The notes: generated by a model not told the origin, from the sequence alone. A stretch of DNA of 64,000 nt from Glebionis coronaria (GCA_025667525.1 CM046878.1:389798974-389862973), one strand, 5' to 3'. Shown: positions 47,759-59,879, counted from the first letter of the stretch. Numbers and translations: made by a program.

Positions 47759-50700
47759 ATGCGTACTAGATCTACGAACTATTCTGAGCCCGAGACTCTT
47801 GAAGATTTAGATATGGCTGGTGTTAATAACAACAATAATCACCCACCTCAAAACAATTTGAATAACAACAACAACAACAACAACAATGTCCTTCTACCTG
47901 ATTTACGAACCATGGAGGAATTGTGCCAACCCACCATGAACGGACGCGGAGGCCCGATTGCACCAATGCACGTCACGGCTCAGGAGTTTTCGTTGAAGCA
48001 TCACATGATCCAACAAGTACAAACGAACCCATTTCGTGGAATTCCGGATGATGATGCCAACAAACACCTCGACAAATTCATTACCATTACCCAAAGCATG
48101 AAGTGCCCCGGTGTTTCTATGGATGACCTTTGCCTCCAACTTTTTCCACACTCGCTTTCTCACCATGTCGAAAAATGGTTTGACCGTCTTCCTAAGAATT
48201 CTATTCATACATGGAATGACATGACTCAACGCTTTTTATCGCGCTACTTTCCCCCATCCATGGTCACTAGCCTTCGTAACCAAATCAGTGGATTTATGCA
48301 AGAGAATGATGAATCGCTTTTCGATGCTTGGGAACGCTACAATGATTTGATCGACCGCTGTCCTAATCACAATATGCTCCCCGTCACTCTCATTGACACC
48401 TTCTACAATGGTCTCACTTTTCGTGATCGTGACACGATCAATGCCACCGCCGGTGGTACTTTTAAGAAAAGAAGACCGGAGGAGTGCCGAGAGTTGATCG
48501 AAAACATTACTACTTACCACAAGAATTGGGATTCATCCGCATCCTCAAGATCTAACTCGAGAGTCAATGTTTCTTCTACTACCTCCACTCCTGAAATGTC
48601 TGAAATTTCTCGACAACTCGCTGAAATGAACAAGAATTTCATGGCCATGGCCACAAACCACTTTCAACAAGCTAAAGCCGTTGCTATTTCTTGTGACACA
48701 TGTGGTGGCCCTCACTCTTATAATGATTGTCCTTCTACCCAAGGCAATTATTCTGAAAACGTTAACGCAGCTTACGGCACTTATTCCACTGGAGGCTATC
48801 AAGCTCGCCCTCAAGGAGACCGTGGCTTGCTAAGTTATCGTTCCAACAATTATCTTGCTCCTCCCGGTTTTCCTCCTGCAAACCAAAACCAACAACAAAG
48901 CTACAACCGAAACAACCAATCCCAACCTCGTGCTCAAAATCAATATCAATCCCAAAGAAACCCATACCCAACTCAAGGAAATTCCCAAGCTCCACCTCTA
49001 AATCAACCGATGGCAGTGAGTCCAGACGTCGAGACGTTCATGAAGACTAATCGAGAGCTGGTGACGAATCTTCAGAGTCAATTTGTCAACTTGAAGAATG
49101 ACATGGTGAAACAAGGGAGCGATATTCGAGCCGAGCTAAGGAATGATATGGCCAAACACAGCAATGATATTAATGCCAACATGCAAAACTCTTTTAATAA
49201 TCAAGCTCTACACCTTCGTGATATGATTGGTTCGCTCATCCAAAGTAATCAACCCTCTTCTTCAGGTACTCTTCCGAGTAATACTGTTGCGAATCCGAGA
49301 GGGGAGATGAATGCAATCACCACTCGTAGTGGAAAAGGTTATATGGAACCCGAGCTTCCAATACCTCCACCCGTGATTGTGAACAAGGAAAAAGAGCAAC
49401 TTTCCCCACCTCCTTCACCTTCTATCCCCATTTCCCCACCACCCGTCGTTGTGAGTGATCCTATTCCCTTAAAGCCTTCTTCTTCATCCAATATACCTTA
49501 TCCCTCAAGGTTGAGGACAGAGAAGCAAAAGAGCAAGGATGATATTCAGGTTTCAAACTTTCTAAAAATATTTAAACAATTGAATTTTAACATCTCCTTT
49601 GCCGAGGCTCTCGCTCACATGCCCAAATACGCTAAGATGTTTAAAGATCTTTTAAGTGATAAGGAAAAGCTTCTTGACATTGCTCAGACCCACCTTAATG
49701 AGAATTGCTCCGCAGTGCTCTTAAGGCAATTGCCCACCAAACTTGGTGATCCGGGTCGCTTCTTGATTCCTTGCAACTTCCCGGGAGTAGAGAATTGCAT
49801 GGCCCTAGCCGATCTAGGTGCCAGTATAAACTTAATGCCTTTATGTGTTTGGAAGCAATTATCTCTCCCCGAGCTAGTCCCCACCAAAATGACTTTGGAA
49901 TTAGCCAACCGTACGGTTGCTTATCTAGTGGGGATAGCCGAAGATGTCTTTGTTGGCGTCGACAAATTCACCTTCCCGGCGGATTTTGTCGTCGTTGACT
50001 ACGAGATGGATCCCCGTGTTCCATTAATCGTTGGACGTCCCTTTCTGAGGACCGGTCGCACTCTTATTGATGTAGCCGCGGGCGAAATAATCATGAGAGT
50101 TGGTGACGATAAAATTGTCTTCAACATGGGTAAGATTTCTAAGGAACCTTATTCATATGAGAGTGTTAATGCTATTGATGTTCTCGATGAGGCTTGTGAA
50201 GAACATTTTCATGATGCTTGCAAAAGTACTCTTTCTTCTCTACCCAATGTTGAGACCGTTGCCTCAATTGCTCCAGCATTGACTCCTTTTGGAGAAAGTG
50301 ACTTGGATGATTTCGAAGCTACCTTGGGTCCTCTCGATATTAAGTATAATAATTTGTCCACCAATTGGGATGAAGATATTCGTACTATTGAGAGACTTCT
50401 CAATGAGGACCCGTTGTCTCCTCCTGCTCCTAAAGAGGTGACTAATGATGATCCATCGTTAGTTTCACCATCTATTGAGGATCCTCCTACTCTCGAGCTT
50501 AAGGACTTACCTCCTCATCTTGAGTACGTTTTTCTGGAAGACGACGAGAAGCTACCGGTAATCATCGCAAAGGATCTGAAGGAAGACGAAAAAGCCCGAC
50601 TTGTCGCTGTGTTGAAGAAGCATAAACGCGCTATCGCTTGGAAAATCTCCGACATCCATGGAATTGATCCTCACTTCTGCACACATAAAATTCTCATGGA

Positions 50701-53401
50701 GGACGACTTTAAGCCCACAATTCAAAGTCAACGAAGGGTGAATCCTAAAATCCATGACGTCATCAAAAAAGAGGTTATCAAACTTCTTGATGCGGGTATG
50801 ATTTACCCTATTTCGGATTCACCATGGGTTAGTCCAGTCCATTGTGTGCCTAAGAAAGGCGGAATCACCGTTGTGCCCAATGCAAACAACGAGTTAATTC
50901 CTACCCGTCTCGTTACTGGGTGGAGAGTTTGTATAGACTACCGCAAACTCAATGATGCCACGAGAAAGGATCATTTCCCTCTACCTTTTATGGACCAAAT
51001 GCTTGAACGTTTAGCTGGTAATGAATATTACTGCTTTCTTGATGGTTTCTCGGGTTATTTTCAAATACCCATCGATCCCCAAGATCAAGAGAAGACAACA
51101 TTCACTTGTCCCTATGGCACCTTTGCTTACAAACGAATGCCTTTTGGCCTATGCAATGCCCCCGGGACTTTCCAAAGGTGCATGTTGGCTATCTTCCATG
51201 ACATGGTTGAGCAAACCATGGAAGTCTTCATGGATGATTTCTCGGTCTTCGGGGATTCCTTCTCTTCTTGCCTTGCCAATTTGGAACGTATGCTTAAGCG
51301 GTGCGAAGACACTCGCCTTGTTCTGAATTGGGAAAAATGCCATTTTATGGTAAAAGAAGGCATTGTGCTAGGACACAAAATCTCTAAAGCCGGTCTTGAA
51401 GTCGACCGTTCTAAAGTTGATGTCATAGCCAAATTACCTCCACCTTCAACCGTGAAGGGTGTGAGAAGCTTCCTGGGTCATGCGGGTTTCTATCGTAGAT
51501 TCATTCAGGATTTCTCTAAAATCGCTCGCCCGATGACCCACCTCTTGGAAAAAGATACTCCTTTTATCTTTTCTAAAGAGTGTCTCGAAGCCTTCAATCT
51601 TCTTAAGGATAAGCTAACTAAGGCACCGGTCTTGGTTACCCCAAATTGGGAGCTGCCTTTTGAATTGATGTGCGATGCTAGCGACTTTGCTATTGGTGCG
51701 GTTTTGGGCCAACGTGTGAATAAACACTTCCAACCAATCCACTATGCTAGCAAAACAATGACAGGGGCTCAATTGCATTATACGACAACCGAAAAAGAGC
51801 TTTTAGCTGTTGTCTATGCTTTTGAGAAATTTCGCCCCTATCTTGTTTTATCCACCACCATCGTTTACACGGACCATTCCGCGTTGAAGTACTTGATGAC
51901 TAAGAACGATTCTAAGCCAAGACTTCTTCGCTGGGTTTTGCTCCTTCAAGAATTAAACATTGAAATTCGTGACAAGAAGGGAGCCGAAAACCTGGCCGCG
52001 GATCATTTGAGCAGACTTGAGGATCCATATCAGGGGGATCATCCGAACAAAGAGATCAATGACTCTTTCCCCCTTGAGACTCTAATGTCTATAAACCTCA
52101 ATCTTGACGGCACCCCGTGGTTTGCGGACATTGCAAACTACTTAGCGGGTGGTATTCTCATCCAAGGGTTAACATCCCAACAAAAGAAGAAGTTCTTGAA
52201 TGATGTTAAGACTTACTTTTGGGATGACCCTTATCTATTCAAATAGTGTGCTGATCTGATTATTCGTCGATGTGTTGACGGACCGGCAGCTTTTGACATC
52301 CTCCAAGCTTGCCACAAAGGACCCACCGGTGGTCACTTTGGTCCCAACTACACCGCTAAGAAAGTGTTTGATTCCGGATTCTACTGACCCACCATTTATC
52401 GTGACGCTCACGAAATGGTTAAGCATTGTGATGCCTGCCAACGTCAAGGCAAGATCACACATAAGGACGAGATGCCTCAAAATTTCATACAGGAATGTGA
52501 AATCTTTGACGTATCGGGCATCGACTTTATGGGGCCATTTCCATCATCCAAAGGGAACAAGTACATCCTCGTCGCTGTCGACTACATCTCTAAATGGGTT
52601 GAAGCTAAGGCTCTTCCTACGAATGATGCGAGGGTGGTTGTGAACTTTTTGAAGCAGCTTTTCGCTCGATTTGGCGTTCCTCGTGCTATTATCAGTGACC
52701 GCGGGACTCATTTTTGCAACGATCAATTTGCAAGAGTCATGGTTAAGTATGGTGTCAATCACCGTCTTTCCACCGCCTATCATCCCCAAACCAATGGGCA
52801 AGCCGAAATTTCCAATCGTGGCTTGAAGAGAATTTTGGAGCGTAATGTGGGAGAGCATCGTGCCGCGTGGGCCGATAAGTTAGATGATGCTCTGTGGGCT
52901 TTCCGTACTGCTTACAAGACCCCGATCGGTTGTACACCTTATCGTCTTGTGTACGGGAAAGCCTGCCACCTACCCATCGAGCTGGAACATAAGGCGCACT
53001 GGGCCTTGAAGTGGGCTAACTTCGACATCATCAAAGCCGGTGATCATCGCAAGGTTCAACTCAACGAGCTAAATGAACTGAGGAATGAAGCTTATGAGAA
53101 CTCGCTAATCTACAAGGAGAAGACGAAGATGATCCACGATGCTAAAATCAAGAACCGAGAGTTCCACGTTGGCGATCAAGTCTTACTCTTTAACTCTCGG
53201 TTGAAGATCTTCTCTGGCAAGTTGAAGAGCCGCTGGTCTGGTCCATTCACCGTCGCCAAAGTCTTTCCGTATGGGACCATTGAGCTTTCTCAGCCGAATG
53301 GGCCCAATTTCAAGGTGAATGGCCAGCGTTTGAAGCTGTACTTTGGTGAGGACATCTCTCAAGAGATGATTCCATCCCTCACCACGTTCCCCATGAACTA
53401 A
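47759..53401 (+). CDS. gag-pol: Athila-3 gag-pol polyprotein, one frame with two stop codons
   Basis: I chose the ATG at 47759, just after the acceptor, because the upstream codons belong to the intron. About 1,880 codons in one frame. Domains: Asn-rich N-terminus; capsid-like gag (residues about 60-290); finger C-x2-C-x3-H-x4-C (about 48695-48735); Gln/Asn/Pro linker; coiled-coil-like segment; protease DLGAS (about 49810); RT with FMDD at 51227-51238; RNase H (to about 52030); integrase finger (52310-52450) and D, D, E core ([23 protein letters not shown]); C-terminal GPF domain. Only TAG at 52244-52246 and TGA at 52385-52387, both near the start of integrase, interrupt it. It is otherwise complete, so it probably moved recently or can be helped in trans. 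Confidence 0.93.
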
Positions 53402-55414
53402 AATTGGGTCGAGTCAGGCTCATGACTCGGTGAACAAAAAACAAGCGCTTCTCGGGAGGCAACCCGTGTTCTATCCTTTACTGCTTTCATAATAAGTGTA
53501 GGGGGAGCCCCGCATATGTTTGTTGTCTTGTTTCTTGTGCTGTGCAGGGATTAAAGCTTCAGAGAGCCTCTTGATGACTTTTGACGAACCGTGATACCGT
53601 GTTTCCCATCTTCTCGGTTCTATCCTAAACTCTTGTGATTCCATATTCCATATTCTATATGTTCACATTAAATTCACTTTAGTTGTCCTTTCCTTAGCAA
53701 GATTTAAACAAAGTGCACAATGTCATAAGTGTAGGGGAGTTTACTCCCACATGCTTAAACATTAAGGACAATGTTTATCTCAAGTGTAGGGGGGACTTCT
53801 ATCGAAGTAAGTGGTCTTTTCCATGAATTTGCCCTCATTTTAACAGGAAAATTTATTTTTCAACATTTTTCAAAATTTTTAATCTATTTTGGCCTAGTTG
53901 TATAGTTGTATTTGCCTTTGTTATGTTTCCTTTGCTAGAATAAATTTTTAATAAAGTGGTTTTAGATTTTTCTTAGTCGTGAACATTTTGACTCAACCCG
54001 AGTTTACTTACCTAAGTTTACTCTAGCTAGTATCCTTAACGTGTTTAAGTCAAGTTTTGCTAGGCTTTTATATAGGGAGCTATAAAACGCGAAAGTCTTA
54101 ACTCGCATGGGTTAAGAACAAGAACTTTTCGCAAGTTCCTATAATTGACCCTAGAGAGTCGTTTATCAAGGGAACTTTAAAACGCGATTTCTAAACTTGA
54201 AAAAGTCCAAGAATTTGCAAGATCCTATAGGCGACTCGAAAACCCAAAACTTTGATTTAATAGGCTAAGCATCCACGAGTCTCATTCCTTGAGATTTTAA
54301 ATTGTGGAGAACGAGAGATGATAGAGTCAATTATAAGTTCGGTATTCTTTCGTGAATTTATGTGAGTTAATTATGAGCCTATTCTCCCTCCGCTTGTTAA
54401 TAAATTAATCTGCTAATAAATAAGATTGTACGATTTAAAAGGTTACTTAGCTTCTAGCCCCAGATCGTTTAAAAGTTGCTCGGTAATGACGAGAGTTCAT
54501 AGCCAAGGCATAACTTATGAAGCGGGGCGCGAAGATTGGCGAGTCCGAAAAGGCCCTAACAAGGCATGAGGGCTACATTTTGTTGCTAAAGATCCAAAAG
54601 TGATGTGAAGAATCATTTATCGAAAATCAATATGAAGGATCGAGACACACGACGAAAAGCAAGAACTCCCCTAAAGTCAAGGACAAGTCTATCCGAAAAG
54701 ACCCTAACAAGGTATGAGGATAAATAGATCCAAGTCCTAAAAGGAGGCGGATCGTTGTATATCAAAGTCCAAAATAAAGATTGGAGAAAAATGAAGAAGT
54801 CGTGGTCCAAAGATGAAGAATCTCTCAAAAACTTCAAGTGAAGAAATTCCTATTATGAAGAGAAGACCATAATTTCAAGAACGTCTCTCGAAGATTCGAA
54901 GTCTGAAGTCGCTGCCAAATATCGGCTCGAGAAAGGTCTCAAATCGCGAACCAAGTTATGCCAAGATATGAACTTTCTGATATCCCGAGAAGCAGTTTTA
55001 AAAGATTTGGTCCTTTAGCTAACTATTGATTAAATCGTTCACCTTATTTTCGGACTAAATAACTATCGAAATAAGTCAAACAATGCATCCTCGTGATCAT
55101 TCAAGACAAAAATAAAATATAAGAGATACACCTAGGAATAAGGGAGTCTAAGTGAATAATTGGCCCACATGAGTTCGTGATAGTTTGCTAACTTATAATA
55201 ACAATGATCTCGTTTTTAAGCTTGGTATGGGGAACGTGAAACTTGAGGATGATAAACGTTCATGACCGCCAAAACCTAATGTAAGTTTTTTAATTTCTTT
55301 ACTTATTCCTATCTTTTATGTTTAGTATTTAATAAAGGCCAAGGTGGGTTATTTATGATGGAAAATGTAAACCGTGCTTTAAAATTAATGCATTGCATGA
55401 GGGCATTGCAATGG
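53402..55414 (+). other. 3' non-coding region of Athila-3
   Basis: No sense ORF. Shares blocks with Athila-1 and Athila-2. The 28-bp unit with core CCCTAACAAGG occurs twice (about 54545-54575 and 54695-54725). The block at 54890-55010 is conserved in all three elements. Confidence 0.7.
53493..53796 (+). other. Internal polypurine-tract copies flanking a hairpin (Athila-3)
   Basis: AAGTGTAGGGG with purine tail at 53493-53507, 53724-53739 and 53780-53796. An inverted repeat AAACATT...AATGTTT lies between the last two (about 53756-53776). Spacings of 231 and 56 bp match the 223 and 55 bp of Athila-1. Confidence 0.75.
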
Positions 55415-55430
55415 TCAAGTGTAGGGGATT
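55415..55430 (+). other. Polypurine tract of Athila-3
   Basis: TCAAGTGTAGGGGATT directly before the LTR start TAATAAG. This boundary fixes the LTR start as TA rather than a later TG. Confidence 0.85.
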
Positions 55431-57145
55431 TAATAAGTGTGAAAACACTTATCCTTTTACCACTTATTTCCAATAATAACAAGACCAAAACGTGTGATTT
55501 ATGTCGTAAAAGTCGGAATTATGCGTGGTTTGTGTTTTTATGGTGTTTTAGGACCAAAATATGAAAAAGGAAGAAAACACGGGCTTTCACGGGCTTTTAC
55601 TGAAGAAAACGGGAAAAAGACGAAGTCAAAAGATCAAGAGTGCAAAAAGAACGGAAGTCCAAGGCCTATTCTGAAGATTTATCGAAGAAAAAGTCAAAAG
55701 ACGGAAGTTTAACGAATTCGAAGAACTTAAGTCTAATAGAAGAAGAAAATTAAAAGACAAGTTCAAATCCCGAGACGACAAAGACGAAGAATTAAAGTCG
55801 AGTCGAGAAAACGTGAAGAAAGCAAGAAATAAGATGCAACACATGCACTCCTTCCACCTTCCCTATAAATACCCTCCTAATAGTCATTAGGAAGGGAGTT
55901 AGAGTTTTTAGTTAATTTTTCACTTTTTAGTTTTCTCTAGTTTTAGAGAGAGAAAGTCTTAAACTTTCTCTCACTAGTTCATCTTTTTCTTTTAATCTTT
56001 CAAGATTAAACACTTTGTATTGTTTATTTTTATTAATCAAGTTCTATTTTAAGCTTTAATCCTTAATCTCATTCTACTTTTCTTTGATTTAAGGTTGGTT
56101 TTGGTGCGTATATCATAAGATCCGTGTTGTTCTAATTGATTTCGTGCTAAAAAGTTAATCTTTTGATCATTTTATAAGCTTTCATTTGATTAAGCTTTAA
56201 GACTTTTGTGCTTATTGGCTTATTTTTATGATTAGCTTATTTTTCTTATTAAAAAAGTTTTATTAAAAAGTTTATGTTTTTATTGTTTGATCTAAAAAGT
56301 TGCTTATTTTCGAGTTGAATAAGTTGAGATAAGTGCTTATTTGATTCGGCTAAGTATTCGGATTGATAAGTTGTGGATATTAGCTTATTGAACTTAGCTT
56401 ATTGTCTAGCTTAACCAAATCCCGTTATTTTCGGAAAAGGGAGTTTAAAACCCCTTTCCGATTGGGTTTTCCGACCGTGTACTCCCCCCTAACCGATTTC
56501 CTTTATTTTCGGAAAGGGTTGTAAAACCCCTTTCCGATTGGCCTGTATTCCGACGGTATCACTTCAGCATTCCGATTGATCCAATCGGATTAGGGTTTTG
56601 ATATTCAGATTGGTAATCTTCGCTAATTCCGATTAGCAGCCCTTGTTTCTTATTCCGATTGGTTATCTAGTCCCGTATTCCGATTGTGGGCAGGTAGGAC
56701 ATTCCGATTGGTTACCTTTGTTGCTATTCCGATTGGGCCTTTTCTCGATATTCCGATTGTAGCATTTAACCATATTCCGATCAGCCGATCGGAAAACATT
56801 CCGATCGGGGGTTCTTGTGGCTTGTTTTGGTTTCTATCGATCTTACTTTCTTATAGTACTTTTTATTTACAGCAAATTTCCCAAGTGTTAGTTTTATTTA
56901 GTGTGTTATTACTTTTCCATTTTCACCTTTAAGTTTCTATGCATTTATTTTACTTGTCATTTTAATATTAATCGTTTAACTTCCTTTTTACTCAACGACA
57001 CTTTAATTACTTGCAAATAGTTTAAAACAAACCAAACCATTCTCTTGATTCACCAAAAGACAATTGAGTCGCACTTAAGACCGGTTTTCAATTCGAAAAG
57101 ATTCGGTTTTACGAACTTTCATACCTAGCCAAAAGCAAAGTATTA
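55431..57145 (+). repeat. 3' LTR of Athila-3
   Basis: Same length as the 5' LTR. Contains TATAAATA (55864-55871) and the TTCCGA array (56454-56811). Ends TATTA, followed by the duplication aaaac. Confidence 0.95.
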
Positions 57146-57392
57146 AAAACTCCAAAATAATATTCACGGATAAATTTATTTTCTGAAATGTCGGACTGTC
57201 ACCAAAGACGGTGTATGTAAACGTAAGCACGTAACGTTGAATCCTCCGGTTTAGACGTAGTCGATGCTACTTCAAGACGTAAATCCAAATTTCTTCCCAA
57301 AAATATGTGAGTTCATATTGTAACATTAAAATAATGTTTTCAAATAAATATTGAGAATAAAATATCAATCATAAATTGACGGATTGTCACAG

Positions 57393-57411
57393 CATTTACC
57401 CCTAAACAGGA
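57393..57411 (-). other. Polypurine tract of the Tekay-like element
   Basis: The complement reads CTGTTTAGGGGTAAATG, next to the LTR start TGTGACAATCC. It is less purine-rich at its end than usual. An exact 17-nt copy lies at 59408-59424. Confidence 0.55.
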
Positions 57412-58189
57412 TCTTTGTCCTCAAAGATCATCTTACTACTCGCTTCTTATAGAGTTAAAGCCATGTGGGTATTTCCTCCACATTCGGTCTTTTCTCTCAA
57501 GTGTAATCCATTACAATACGCGAGTTTCATCAAACATAACTACGGGAATAAGATCAGGCTAAATGTTGACTTACTTTCTCTATCCATGATGTTCACGGGT
57601 TTTTGATGAATGCAACTTTTCGCCGATCTAAGCTTTACTAAGAACAATTAGATTTTCACTTGATAGATATTCCATCAAGTTCGATTTACGAAACATAATT
57701 CACGCATTTCTTGAAGTCCTAGGGTAGATCCAGCTTATATGCCTTTCAATCCCAACTTTTACATCATCTAAATGGTCCCATACAACGGGGACTTATATCC
57801 CATGATTTGTCAGATCATGAATTCATTTTTCCAAGTTTAAAAATTGTGGCATAACTTCGCTACCCATTTGGCACTTTAAGATCTACATTTCACATTCACA
57901 TAACCTCTTGCCCACTACCGGCAGTCAATAATCAAATCCTAATTTCACCAATCATTTCAGATCTCGCGGGTCGGGTATTTTGTAAGGTTAGGTTCGCCAT
58001 CGTAGGAAACCTTAAACCTAAAAGACATGTCCAACTCACAATGGGTGTGTGTCGGGTGTCTTCATCTCAACTCCTGCTTACAGATGCTCTAATATAGATC
58101 CTAACAAGATTCGATCTCAATCCTAATACGATGATTATCAATGATAATCTTTCCAAAGGAAGACGGTTATACGGTTCATTACCAAAGGT
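57412..58189 (-). other. Degraded end of Tekay-like pol and 3' region
   Basis: It should hold the integrase C-terminus. I can see only weak, frame-broken traces, and no ORF of use. Nothing else recognised. Confidence 0.4.
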
Positions 58190-58510
58190 CAATCATTCAA
58201 ACATAAAACAGCACTTATATTACTTTGTATCGTTACTTTACCTCGTCCCTTCGATTGGGGTGGTACATAGTACTCTCATCAAGGTTCGTTCTCAATGATT
58301 TCTGAGCAAATCTCTAGAATTCGATGCGAAGCGAGGATCTTGATATATAGATGATCGATACAGGCACACTATGTTTACATAACTCCTTTAAATAAAAGAG
58401 TCTATTTCTTCATCAAGATTCTATCATTAACGAGAATGATATTAGCAGATTTGGTCAGTTTGTCGACGATGACCCAAATCGAATCAAATTCAGATGATGA
58501 CCTTTGCAAT
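58190..58510 (-). pseudogene. pol: Ruined integrase core of the Tekay-like element
   Basis: The minus-strand translation near 58500-58410 gives a SIWVIVDKLTKSA-like stretch (the chromovirus integrase motif around the first catalytic Asp). About 58365-58240 gives VPVSII and then TNLDESTMYHP-like segments, matching the second Asp region and the AYHPQT motif. Stops and substitutions destroy the frame and the SDRD motif. Confidence 0.7.
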
Positions 58511-59879
58511 AGTTAAACGTTTACTAATGTATGAGGCGGTGTCTGCCTTCATAATTCGTCATCAGTACAACTTCTTTAGACAAAGATACTTTTCGTCAAA
58601 ATGACATACATATAATACTTATACTTACAAGATTTCCAATATAACTATATCTCACAATCCTCTATATTTATACAACCACAAGTGGCCTTTAAAACATTTA
58701 ACGCTATTGGCTTCTCACTTTTAATGGTTCACATTAGACGCGAACTCCTTTTATTATCTATATCATCCTTTTTACAAACATTGTTTATTTTTATATCGTT
58801 CAACAATTTTTTTGGCACCTTCATTATTAAGGAACACATCCTAATTGGTTCTTTATATTTTCCTACATAATGTGTCAGTATCTATATTCACCTCTCATGA
58901 TGATATAATTATCATGTTCACAATTCACTCAAATATTCTTTCTATATTATGCGTCAGTAATTACGTTCACCTTCTCCTAATGAAATAAATATCATAACTG
59001 TATTTATTCAAAATACTTTCTTCATATCTTTTATGTTTCAGTCTCGTCTCAACTATCATTTTTATCAGTTTTTCTCAATCCGGCGTCTAAAGCGTCGATA
59101 ATTATTATATGTAAATTAACAATAATTATTTAATTTTTATGAAACGTAAACGTAAAAAAAAAAATTTAAATTTCTTAGTTCGACCAATTATATAAAATGT
59201 TCAAAAATAAATTTGAATTTAATTAACAAGATTTTTGTTGATTTATCGAAAATATTTAATAAGATTCGTAAATGTTCGAAAAACCTTTGTTTATACTTTG
59301 GTCAAAGTTTTCTTAGTTTGAAACGTAAAAATTATCGTTTCAGATTTCAAGTCATAAAGTATATAGTTTCATCAATTCTCCTTAAGTTGTCTAGAAGTGT
59401 ACACAAACATTTACCCCTAAACAGAAGTTTAGTTAAATGGTTTGTGTATAAGGGAATAATCCCTTTAAAAATCCTTTGTTAAAACATTTGTCAAAACATA
59501 TTTCTATTTCTTTTTGGAAAAATCCAAATTCTTAAAAGGGCTCTTAATTTTTGAAGAGTCTATATGCATACATCTTACCATTATTAATCCAATGGTCATT
59601 TTATGTAAAGGATTAAGTTTTTAATCCCTAAGCGTTAATGGTTCTAATCTTTGAAAAGTCAATATAGCTTCCATTATCTATTAATCACACGGTTAAATCA
59701 TGTAAAGTATTAAGCCGTTAATCACATGTTAAATATTTAAAATACAGGTTTTTATCGTTCGGCCAATTCAGGGCAATCTATAATTAATTATTAACTTCAT
59801 TCCTATTCTTATAAACAAATAAATGGTTCTTAATGATCACGAGCATGAATTTATCAAATTACAGCCTACACACATGATT
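58511..59879 (-). other. Unrecognised segment where RT end and RNase H are expected
   Basis: Very AT-rich, no RT or RNase H motif found. It contains the exact polypurine copy at 59408-59424. Possible earlier replacement or extreme decay. Confidence 0.45.
59408..59424 (-). other. Exact internal copy of the Tekay-like polypurine tract
   Basis: CATTTACCCCTAAACAG on the + strand, identical to 57394-57410 over all 17 bases, 2.0 kb upstream in element sense and between the RT and integrase remnants. Confidence 0.7.

Larger units (their letters stand above)
45783..57145 (+). mobile_element. Athila-3: full-length, young Athila element with unusual LTR ends
   Basis: Two 1,715-bp LTRs, both starting TAATAAGTG and ending AAGTATTA. 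They are flanked by the perfect duplication aaaac (45778-45782, 57146-57150). The LTRs differ at about 11 positions. Order: LTR, TGGCGCCG primer site, leader intron, one gag-pol frame with two stops, 2-kb non-coding region, polypurine tract, LTR. Total 11,363 bp. It sits inside the LTR of the Tekay-like element and is the youngest layer. Confidence 0.95.
42490..57392 (-). repeat. 3' LTR of the Tekay-like element, interrupted by Athila-3
   Basis: 3,293 bp before Athila-3 plus 242 bp after it. The first 1,040 bp match 62961-64000 with only seven substitutions and no indel. No coding capacity seen in 42490-45782. Confidence 0.9.

Noticed and set aside
53402..55430. Envelope gene of Athila-3
   Set aside because: No sense ORF, signal peptide or membrane segments; only short antisense frames over conserved non-coding DNA.
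59213..59482. 89-codon + strand frame
   Set aside because: AT-driven composition, no motif, and it lies within decayed element DNA.
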